Below are positions 16,291 through 28,200 of a stretch of DNA of 34,562 bases, one piece after another. Both the position numbers and the translations under genes were made by a program. Numbering within the stretch: position 1 is the stretch's first letter; every line of letters begins with the position of its first letter. The notes below the pieces were generated by a model. That model saw nothing but the letters and a program-made list of their open reading frames with translations. It was not told the DNA's origin and made no database searches. Origin of the DNA: a virus; the IMG/VR virus record IMGVR_UViG_3300018421_008185, positions 1 through 34,562 of that record; one strand, given 5' to 3'.

Positions 16291-19200
16291 CCATCTTCAA
16301 CTACGATCGGGTTGCCCTGATAATCGGTTGCTTCTCCTGCATAGACATCTTGACCGTTGTTGACGGGCTCGCCCACGGGTGAAACAAAATCATCTTCAAC
16401 GGTATTCTGCACAGCGATGAGTGGAGCACCATATGAAGCACCAGGACTCTTAACTTCAATTCTGGAGATACCCATCATTGGAGTCACGCGAGCGTCAAAA
16501 CCAGTAGAAGAGATAACCTCAACGTTTGGTTTGGATGTGTATCCGTCGCCAGGGTTGGTGATGTTTGCACTGATCACCTGACCGAGCGTGATGTCGGCAA
16601 GTGCTTCAGCGTTACGACCCTTAACGGATCCTGTGTATTCAAAGGTAATCAGGGAGTTGGAAGACTCGATCAGAGCAACCTCACGAGCAAATTCTTCACC
16701 TTCAATATTCAATTCATCACCAGTCTCAATCGGAGGCACGACTGTTGCAGAGATCACGTCAGCGTCAGATCCGATGTAGGAGAATCCAACGAATGTAGAT
16801 CCTGCGCGAGGCACTTCAGAGAAGATAATTCTAGAACCGACAATCTCATAAGAGACTCCTGGCTCTTGAATGATGCCGTTGAGCGAGATCAGGATGTTAT
16901 TTTCTGGCAGAATTGTTGCCGAAGAAACGCCCTCTGTCAAAGTCAGTGAGTAGAAGATACCATCCAACTTCAGGTTAAAGGACGACTTCAGGGAGTCAAA
17001 CTCAAAGCTGATATCGTCAAGTTGACGGAGTTTGCCGACGTAGTAACCAATGAATTCGGATCCAACTTCGGGAGGCTCAGTAAACTGAATCTGATCAGAG
17101 AATGCTGTGTATGCAGCATTAGGAGGTTGCAGAATGCCATTAACAAAGACCAGCAGGTGACCAGCGGGATCTGGGAAGTATGCCTGACCATTCTCAATCG
17201 AGAGTGAGAAATCAGTCTGCACACCATCAAATCCACGGAAGTAGCGGTCAACTCTACCTTCAAGGGTCGAAGCCGTTGTAACTGCAGCAGACCAACCATC
17301 ATCACCACGGATGGACATGTTATTGTAGAATTCACCAACAACCTGCTCAAGCCAAACTCTTGCAGTAATGCCACTTTGCTCAACAGCAGCGACCTTGCCA
17401 TATGCGGCATAGTCGGTTTGAGTAACGTTACTAACAGTTGCGTAGATGGAGGGGAAGTTTGTGCCAACGTCAAATTTACCAATGTTGTTGCCAGAGATAT
17501 TCAGAGCAGCAGCAGTCTCTCCCAATCCCACGGGTTGCAGATTTGCGATCCACAGTTTGTGAGGTGTGATGGGATTTGTTGTTGCATCATATGGTTGATA
17601 CTTAGTGACGGTGGCAGTGAATCCAGGATTCTTCTGCACAGTGCCTTGGAGGAGTGTGACCTCATCTCCAGGTCTGAATGTGGCAGCAAGACCAGACTCA
17701 ACAAACGTAGCAGCAATATCCAATTCAATAACAGAGACGCCATGAATGGTGTCATTCACTTCGATAACGCCGTTGGGTTGATAGATGCCCTGCAGATCCA
17801 GGATGTAATCTGTCAAACTACCATAGATGATGTCATTGCTTTCCCAGGAGTTTTGGATTGTTTCCACATCCATCACAACACGACCACTTTCATTGCTGAT
17901 AATAGCGCCAGATTTGTTTACATAAGAAACAATATCTGCTTCTGTGTTATCTGCCTTTTTGAAGATCACATCGCCGTTGGCATAATCGCCAAGGTCAACG
18001 TTGATCAACATGCGATCGGTTTGCAACTCAATGGTGCCTTCGGTAGCAGAATCTTCGCCCACGAGGACATCACCAGTGACCCACGCAGCACCTGTCTTGT
18101 TGATAACTTTTAGAATTGCATAGGTATTGCTTTCGTAGTAGTTAACTTGAAGGATGGTGCCAATCGACGTATTATCGCCATTTTTGTAGACTCTTTCATT
18201 GTTAGTGAATACTGATGTAATAGGATCAGTAAGATTATTAACTCTAATGTATGTGAATGTCTCTTTAACAACTGCAGTGTTGAAGGACTGAGCGGCAATT
18301 TCACCATAGACATCAGAAGATGTGCCATAAAGAATATCTGCAGTAATGAATCCGCCTTGATATGGGGTGTCTGTTGGAGGGTTGCCATAAGTGGTAGTTT
18401 CTCTCTCAACACCAGATCTCACAACAACTTGGAAGAGGTGTTGATTTGTGTCAGATGTATCAAGAGCAAATGACTGATATCTGGCATCGTGCGTGGAGAA
18501 TTCGCCAATCTCGAAGAATGAAGCATCAGCATTCAAGACATAGTAATAAACCTGATTGATGCCACCCAGAAGACTGCCCGAAGAAGGAATGTATTGGACA
18601 ACATCACCACGACGGAAGAAGTTTGCACGATTGATTCTAACTCTAAATTCTGCTCTGTCATATCCAACAGGGACAGTCGGAGTCAGGACCACGAGTTGTG
18701 GATCGGTATTCCAGTCGAAACCTTCATCATAAGTGGTGCTGAGGTTAACAACGTCAGTGGAAGGCACGAAGGTTGTTTTTGCCTCAGTTGGGAAGATGGA
18801 TCTTTCCAGTGCAAACTCAAACGGGTTAATGGAGGAATCCATGTCAAACTCTGTGGACTCTTGATCCCACTCAGGACGATTGGGTGGAATGTAAATGCCA
18901 GGAGTTGTGATATAGGGTTGCCAACCAGCAGATGTTGGGCTATAGATGATGGACTTGACGTATTCTCTGATACGAGTCAGATGATAGATTAGGTGCGTGC
19001 GAGTGATGTTTTGATAGACAATAAAGTTACCGTCACCATCAAACCAAGAGGAAAGTTTATCAAACGCAGCATTGTTACCTCTAGTGATGATGTCGTAGAT
19101 CACAGAATCAATAACTTGATCTGCAAAGTCTGCATCACCAGCGTAAGATGGGTAGAAAGTGACAGTTTGATCGTATGCTCTCTGCTTGATTGCCTCTCTG

Positions 19201-22200
19201 TTGAAGTGGATCAAGCGTGCATCAACTTTGCTGCTGTTGGTGCCAGCACCAAAGGCAGTTTGATACATATCGAAGATGGTAGCGATTGCCTGACGCACGT
19301 CATAGCAGCTGCCCTGGTTATATTCCGTGGGGGCAGTATATGTCCCATCAGTCTTAGTGACCGTGGTGCCATAATAAGTAAGACCATTGCCAGCAATACC
19401 AGCATCCACGCCTTGAATTAGGATGTCAAACAATGTGTCGATTGCAGTTGCCTGCTGACCACATGCCTGATTCCAATCTGCTTGGTTTGTGCTTCCAACA
19501 GAGTAGTCCCAAGTAACGGTGAGATCTCTGATGGGGAGATCGCCAGAATACTTACAAGGCCAGATGTTGGGAAGATCGCCAGAATAACCACCGCCAACTG
19601 TCTTAGGATATGTCTGGGCGTTGAGACCAGCAGGATCTGCAACAGTATCAGTGAGGACTTGAATAAGGGCATCTACAGCGTCATCAACGTCAGTGTCGCT
19701 AACGGCAGAAGAAATAGCAGTCACGCTATATGTGTTGCCAGCAGAAACAGTCGGATTGCCACCCTGATAGATCTGCTTGGCAATATCTCTAGCAGTATTG
19801 AAAATCCAAATGGACTCATTTGCCTGAGAAGTGATGTGTTGCAGATTGCCAGAAGAAACGTAGTATTCTGCAGAGGTGACCATCATGTTATCGCCACCAT
19901 TTTGCAGGTTCCAGGACATCCAATACAGGATGTCTGCAACGTCATGCATACAATTTTCAGATCCACCAGGAATCACCAGGGAAGGATATTGTGCTTGACC
20001 ACGCAGCACTGCTTCCTCAGCAATGAAACGGATGTTTCTTTCAATAGATCTTGCAGCAGCAATTCTATTGTCGGAAGCGCCATTTCTTTCGTAGGATTCG
20101 TAAGTGTAGGAGTTGTCGTTGTGACCATCGATGTTGAAACGACCAAAACCGTTTCTAATGGTAAGAATTGCCATTTCCTTGGCAAACTTAAACACAGTCT
20201 TAGTTGCTTCCTCCTCACCTTCAATGTGGGAAAGGAATCCATCTTCTCTGATATAGAGTTGACCTGCTTCAAAGATTTCAGCGTTGCCACCAAACCTAAG
20301 GTCATGGACCAGGGCGCCAAGAATGTCAACAACGTCATCAACGCAATTTTGACGACCACCAGGAACCTGGAAGTCTGCAAACTTGGACAAGTCATTCATC
20401 ATGCCAACTGCTTCCTTGGCAATGATGTGCTTGTTGCGCTCGATCATATTTGCAGCGTCAACATAGCGATCTGACTGATTTCTAGTCTGATCAAACTGCT
20501 CAGGATCCAGAGTAACTGTAGTGTCTCTATATGCACTTCTGGAGGTGTAGATTGCGCTGTAATATTCATCTTGATAGAGTGCAGCAGCTCCATTGCTAGC
20601 AGCGGTTTCTCCAGGTCCGAGCAGCAGGTTGTTTGCTGCCTTCATGCACAAATCCTTAGCAAACTCAAATGCTTCAAGCATCGGTTGCAACTCATCTGTG
20701 ATAAACAGAATTTCGTTGTCGGAATTGAGATAGAAGTCAATCGCAGCCTGTGTTTGGTAGTTGCCACCAGTCTGGAGGTCGGCAATAAGGGCGGGGATGA
20801 TATAGTCCTTCATGTCCCGAATGCAAGCATTGCGATCGGGGATATTCAGAGTATTGACAGTTTGCCCACCGAGACTAATTGTGTAGAGGTTTTCAATGTA
20901 ACCGACTGTTTCTTCAGCGATATAATCGCGGTTTTTCCAGATCAAGTCACCAGCATTTCTAAATCTGTGACCAGTAGGAGCAAGCTCATCAGCGATATAA
21001 TCGCCAAGGGTGTCGAGTCTTGTTTCTACCTGAGTCGTGCCAGAAAGGGTATGGGGGATGCGAAGTTTGGTGGTGTATGTGCCAGACAGATCGGCAGATG
21101 CTGTGTTGATCACATACTTGCAGAGTTTGATGACTTCTCTCCAAGAATAGAGAGTCTGCAGCAACTCACTGCCAATAAACTTCAGATCGCCACCCTTGTT
21201 TCTATAGAAGCGTGCGTTGACGATAACGTTGTAGTTACCACCTTCCTTGAGGTCTTGGACAATAGCAGGAATGATGTAATCTCTAGTATCTCTGATGCAG
21301 ATATTTGTGCCACCATAAGATCCAGCAGCAGCACTGTCACCAGGAATAACAAAGTCGGGATAGTGTGCCTGCATGATGCCGACTGCTTCTTCTGCAATCC
21401 AAGCAGCATTCGCAGAAATGATGTCTGCAGAATCTCTGTAGATTTCATTTCCGAGATCAATCTCTTCAATAGTGATACGCTTGTTTTCATAATCAACGGC
21501 ACCAAGAGTTGCAGAAGAAATGTTAGTGCCAGACAAAGTAGCAATCACATCGCCAGTGCCAACAACAGCGCCTTGCTGAGCATTCAAACCAAGGACAACA
21601 CCAGTCCTGGTGAAGTCTGTGGTGGTTGGACTTGTGAATGTAGCAGTGCGATCTGCATATCCTTTCCTGACCAGGAAGTTATCGAGATATCCATCAAGGT
21701 TATCGCCGCCGCCAGCGTTAGATCCAACATGACATTCTTGACTAATACCATAGTTGTTATTGTCAGCATCGCTGGAAACTTCAGCACCATCAATAAACAA
21801 CTTTGTCGTTGATGTCTCAGAATCTTTAGAAACTGAAATGTGATACCATGTATCTACCACTAGACCAGCAGATGTTGTCTCAGAAACAGCAGTGCCGTTT
21901 CTCATCCAAGAAACTGTGTTGCCAGAGTTAGAAACAATCAGATAACCAGCGGAAGTGTCGCTCACATCCAGTCTATTATCGACCAGAGTAATTGTGCCCG
22001 TCAGAGAATTGAATCTGAAGTAACCTTCGATTGTGAAAGATCCATCTTCAAAACCAAAGTCATAGCTACGAGTTGCTTGACGGATATAGGGGCTACCGCC
22101 AGAGGTAAACGAATAACTTGAAGTATTGTTTTGAATATTTGTGTTGTAGATGACGTTGCTGATGGAGACATTGTTTGATTCCAGACTGGAGTTTGTAATC

Positions 22201-25200
22201 AACTCTCCATTTTGGAATGCGCCTGTAATATTTCCACCATAGATCCACTTCAGACCAGAGTTGGACCCCTTGATTGGAGTGGTAGCATTGCTAGTGATAC
22301 CTCTAAGTGTTTGACCAGCAAAGAAGATCTTATTGCCACCCTCAGCATCTTTGTATGCAAATTTAGTAACACGAATAACCTCACCCGACTGATATCCACC
22401 ATCGGTGATGATAACCTCAGTGGGAGCAGTGCGGGTAGCATGTGACATGTTACCGTTGGTGTAAGACAGTGTGTAGATGCTCAGAAGAGAATCGACAAGT
22501 GCCGTCTCAGTGTTACATGGAGTTAGAGATTGATCTGGTGTGATCGATACATCGAAGAATTGTTTCTTGCCATGGACGCCAGTAACAGCGACTCTAGGAT
22601 AGAAGTAATCACCACCAGCATGAGTGAAGTGCAGGTGTTGGAGGATGACACTAGATCCGTTGCTGAATGCAGGAGTGCCATCAACTGTGATGCTTAGAGT
22701 GCCATTCACTTCATCATAAGTTGCACTCATGACATTGTGGGTTGCTGATGCAGTGCTGACTTTGCCAGATCCAACATAAACAAAGGAATCACCAGGATCC
22801 AGAGATACAACAGGGACAGCGACACTGAAGGTATTGCCAACTAGACCAGAAACGGTATGTGCCGTTGCCGAATTCTTGAGACATTCTTTAGCAATAGTTG
22901 CAACTTCTGCATAGATGTTTGTAACTTCAGTTGGTGTTGCAGTGGAGTTATCGTATGCGATGGAATATGTGCCAGCATCATAAATTCTGCTGTTTCCACC
23001 ATAACGAATGTCATACGCGATTGCTTCAATGACATCTTTAATGTCGTCGAGGCAGTCATTGTCATTGCCCGTGGAAATGCTGAATCCAGGGTTTGCTGTC
23101 TTATAGACAAACAGACCTTCTGCAGCAATAAATTCCTTATTCTTCAGGAGAAGGTCAGCAGCATCAATGCCATTGTTGCCGCCTGCAGTTGTGGGATCTG
23201 CATAGAGACCAACGATCTTAGGACCACCAACACCTTCTGAAGTATAAGAAATAGCACCAGTTAGGTTGTGGGTATTCTCCGCAGCGAGAGATGTTGTGAT
23301 GATATTTGTCAACTCTCTGACTGTTTGCTGGATATCCAAGCAATTAGTCAGGCTTGTGTTGTTACCTGCGCTGTAGTTTGCGTCATATGTGTAACCAGGA
23401 GCAGTGCCACCATAAGATGCAGGATCATTAAGGACTGCCAAGTCCTTAACAAACAGGAGGTTATTCATCGCATAATACATCATGTCTCTTGCTTTCAGCA
23501 GTGCTGTAAGAGACTCAGGCACCTCGCCATACAGACCATTCAGCAGATAGTTGCCAGTTTCATCAAAATAGTTTTCAGCAAAGAATTGCGAATTAAACTC
23601 ACCACCAGAAGCAACATCATTTGCAATGGCGTCAACAAAGTATCCAACATCTCTACGGCACTTCTCTTGGTTTGGTGTGAAGGAAGGCTTGGTCGATGCA
23701 GGAATGTCTAGAAGATTTCCAGCAGTCAACGCCTCATCTTGCCATGTGTAAATTGTTGTCAGAGCAGCTCTAACATCAGCACAGGACTCGGGGTCGTTGT
23801 TATCTGTATTGGTGCCTGGGGTGCCATATGGATCTCCAGGGGATACATCTGCAGTAATTGATTCATCGACATAACCAACTGCTTGATCACTGCTATTGAC
23901 AGCAGTCCAAAGACCACCATAGTTATTTGTGATTGCAGATTCGCAGTAAGCCTTTGCTTGACCCAAAGCATAAAGTAATTCAGAAGTGTTTCTGTCGTAA
24001 CTTACAGTATTTGTATCTGTGAAATACTCATTGATCCACTGCAGTGAATAGAGGTTGCCACCAGAATGAAGATCCAGTGCTACCGTTTCAACCCAAAGTC
24101 TCAGGTCGCTCAGGTATCCGTCCTTGTCACCAGATGGTGTTGCAGGATACTGGGTCTTAAGATCATCATATGCATTGTGGATGATCTTATCAATATTTTT
24201 AATCAGTAGGCGATAAGCATCTCTATATCTGGAGGTGGTGTTTGTTTGGATATCTCCAGGGTAGTAGAAGTCTGGATGCACAACTGCAATTTCCCTTTCT
24301 GCTCTGTCAATGATTTCGTCCTTATTGAGACGAATCAGACGAGCGGCATCATATGCTCTATTGGATGCATTTGTGGTTACATTTCCATAGAAAATGGATC
24401 TGTTTCTGAGTTGATCTCCCTTAGCGAAAGATCCTCCAGTAAGATTCTCATATTCAACTTCAGTGCTTCTAACCTCTTCAAAGTCGAGGAAGTCTTCATT
24501 GATTCTGGCACTGGAATCTGTTACAGAGACTGGAGTGATGCTGGACTGAGAAATGTCATCAAGAATGATGTTGGGATTCTGAATAGCAACCAGTCTTTCA
24601 TAAATCAGACCGAAGAATGTAGATCCTTGGTTAATGATAAGAGTGTCAACTGGTTGACCATTGTTGGGATCCAGGTATGGGCTGATGTAGATAATTTGAG
24701 CGACAATCTTACTCGTTGCCGAATAGATATACTCATTCAATTTGAGGTCAAAGATACCAGTTTCAAATCTTGCTGTGCCAGATGTCTTACTAACCAACAG
24801 TTCGTCAGTCAGGTTACCATCTTCGTCAATGTTTGTGGTTTCGACCAGGGCAGTATCGCCCTCAAAGTTGGTGATAGACTCGCCAAACTTATAGATGCCC
24901 TCAGTATTCAAGAGAGTGACGCTTTCAACGATTGCGCTGAAAAGAGTTGTCCTCTTAATCAATTCACTGATCTCGAAAGGACCATCAGTGATGTTGATAA
25001 CATCAATGTGGAATGTCCCAGAGTCAACAACAGTTGCATATGCCTCAGAGAAGTCTCCAGTAACTTGCTGACCGATGGTCGGGAAAATACCTTGAGGGTC
25101 GGTCAGTTGGATTCTATAGACGGGGACAGTTGCAACTCGGATTGTGCGATATTTAACTTGAGATGCTGCCTTGGGTGGCTCATCAAAAACAATTTGACCA

Positions 25201-28200
25201 CCAACAACACTATATGCACTCTGGGGTGCTTGGATCACGCCATTCAGGGTGATAACCAGTTGGTTGGAATTGACAATAACTTGCTCACCCTCCACCGTAA
25301 TTGGGAAGGTTTTTTCAATTCCATCAAATCTGCCAGAGATGTCATCGATTTTCTTGACGATAGATGTCAAGATTTCCTCAGAAGAAGTCAGTCTCTTATT
25401 TCTAAACAGGACTTCAGTGTTGTTGTAGTCTGTGTAGACGGGTTCGGCAGCACCGAAAGATGTAATTTGGTTGACGTTGGAGTACTCGTTAATGTTGACC
25501 TGCTTGATAAACTCAGTGCCAACACGACGACCAGAAACGTCCTTACCACCAGTCAGTTGCAGCTGACCAAACAGTTTGAAACCAGCAGGGTGGTTGTTAT
25601 CCAGAATCTGTTTCTTCCACTTGGTGATGGGAATCTCAGAGCTGATAACGTAAGAGAAGTTTTGGTAGAAGAAGGAGTCTTGGATCTTCTGAATAATCTC
25701 AGAAGGTTTACCAACATCATCTGTGAAACGACCAGGAGTCGAGGTCAGGGAGTCAATATTCAACACACCCTTGGCGATGCTCAGGTTGTCGATAATACCA
25801 GATGCTTTGGACACCTCACCGTTGATCTTTTCTCCAACAGCAAAGTTGCCTGTATAGTTGACAATCTTCAGGATCTTGGGACCAGACTGCCAACCAGTGT
25901 TAGTGGAGACATAACCAGTCGCAGATGCCAATTCGGGGCTGCTGCCTTGATAAATTTTCTCACCAGCAAGGAATCTAGAAGTTGCCACGACTGCTTCTGC
26001 TCTACCACCAAAGACCTCAGTCAGAAGAGTCTGACGACCTTCACCTTGAGTCAGGAAAGTGATATAGTCACCAGCAGCTGCTGCCTCTGGTGTCAGAGCA
26101 AATCTCAACTGGTCAGAATCCAGACCATCAGCGATTGCATAGTAAATCTGACCTTCAACCAACGAAGTCAAACCAACACTGCTAGGTTTGGGCAGGATGC
26201 CAGTCGTTGATCCAACATCATCAGCACGCAGTTGGACTTCAGCAGCAGTGGTAATGCCATGAGGGAAGTTAAACTGCAGATAGTTGAGGTCGAGGTTAAT
26301 GACATAGTTAAACTCAGACTTCAGAGTAACCACGGGCTCGGAAGAATAACCACTACCAGGATTCTTGATTTGAATCTCATTCAAACGGTTGTTTTTCACA
26401 ACAGCAACTGCTTCGGCACCTGTGCCACCACCGCCAGAGATGACAACAGCAGGAGCAGAGGTATAACCAGCACCAGGATCAGTGATCTTGATCTCTGTCA
26501 GAATAGATGTATTGAAGAGTTGCAGGTTGACTGGGAAGGAAATCTCAGGACGCAGAGTGTAGTCATGGGAATAACCGAAACCAAACTCATTATTCTTGAG
26601 TCTCTTGATCTTACCAATGTTTTTACCTGTCAGGAAGACAGAAGCACCGCTACCTTCGCTGGGGATGATAACGCTCAGAGCAGCACCAGATCCAGCGAGA
26701 GTGGGTCCAAGAATACCTGTGATACCATCAACATCGATAGATGCTGTTGTGTATCCTTTACCAGGATCGGAAACTTGAGCAGAGGTGATAGCACCAGATC
26801 CAGTCTCATCATCAAGAGTAACTGTAATTGTAGCAAGACCACCTTCTCCGTCACCAGCAATAGGCACCTGATAGTAAACTCCAGGTTGATATTCTGTGCC
26901 ACCATCAATAATTTCGATTCTTTCAATTTGACGGAAAGATGCAATATCAGAAACCACAGGAAGTTTCTGATAGAAACCACCAGGAGACACAAGTTTGATT
27001 GTGTTAATCGGACCAATCGCCTTAACGGAAGTGGTGGAATAGTAACTATATGGGTTACCATTTTCATCATCTTGGACCTCAGCGTTAGTGGTCTCTGGCT
27101 CAACAAGAAGTGGGAATTTGAATTCGGTTTGACTTACAACCTCAGAGATTTTGAAAGTGCCATCGAAAGGTGTCTTAATGACATCGATGAAGGAATTAGA
27201 TCCAACGGGGGAATCTGCACCAACTCTTGACGGGTCGAAGTAGTAAGAAATATTGGTAACGTTACCAATGGCAGAGAATTTCACATAAGGCTGGCTACTA
27301 ACACCAGACACACCAGGGGTGCCAACTCTAGTAATGTTGTTGAAAGAGTATTCGAGTTTATACTGGTTGTCTTGTGCAAACGACAGATAGTAACCGAAGT
27401 TTGTGCCATCACTAACGTCAAAGACATATTGATGGTTTCTGATGAAGTTAATCGTGGGATGCTTAGCGTAAATGTTTACACTAGCAATAGTGCCTTGGTC
27501 AAATGTTGGAGCACCAGTAGCGGTGTCTCTGATCTTGAAGATGAATTCTCTAGATCCAAAGACTTCTTGGACGAAGAAAGATCCATTAAATTCATCTGCA
27601 ACAAATCCTTCAGTATAAAGGACTTCATTGACCACATAATTGTGGGGAGTGAGTGATGTTGCGTAAATCAGATCAGTGAGAGCACTGCTGCTTCTCTTGA
27701 TATCTTTCTTGAGTGTGCAAACCAACTCAACTTTCTTAACCGAGGCGAAACCAGAAATTGTAAGGACCTTTTCCTTATCTGCACCCTGGTCATCGATTGT
27801 GATATTTGCAGAGCTGAGAGCGACCACATCACCAGGAATGTAAGAAGATGCAGGTTGCACATCCAGAATTTTGACTTGGTAGTTTGCGCCAGCGTCAAAT
27901 CCAAGGAATCTTGCATAATCTGAAAGTGCTTCCTCTGTGGATATCCAAGTCCATGTAACACCACCATCGCTAGCATCACCAGTCAGATGGACAGGAGCAG
28001 TGTCACCAGATGTGCCAGCAACTGCAACTTCATAGACGTTTCTCTTCCAGAAGACTCTGTATCCAACAGGATACAGGACACCTTCATCCCATCTCTCCAT
28101 ATCAGATCCCAACCACTGAGGCAGGGGATACGGCTCCTCTTGAATATCGATGGTAAATTGACCAGCGGTCCTAATAAACACCCAAGTAATTGATCCGTCA

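Noticed and set aside
24246-26210. A 654-codon open frame on the plus strand, opposite the giant gene (others at 4335-5381, 19482-20474, 20571-21812 and 26232-27230)
   Set aside because: They lie wholly antisense to well-supported genes, encode low-complexity Ser/Cys/Asn-rich sequence with no recognisable domain, and are explained by codon bias in the minus-strand genes (few TTA, CTA and TCA codons).
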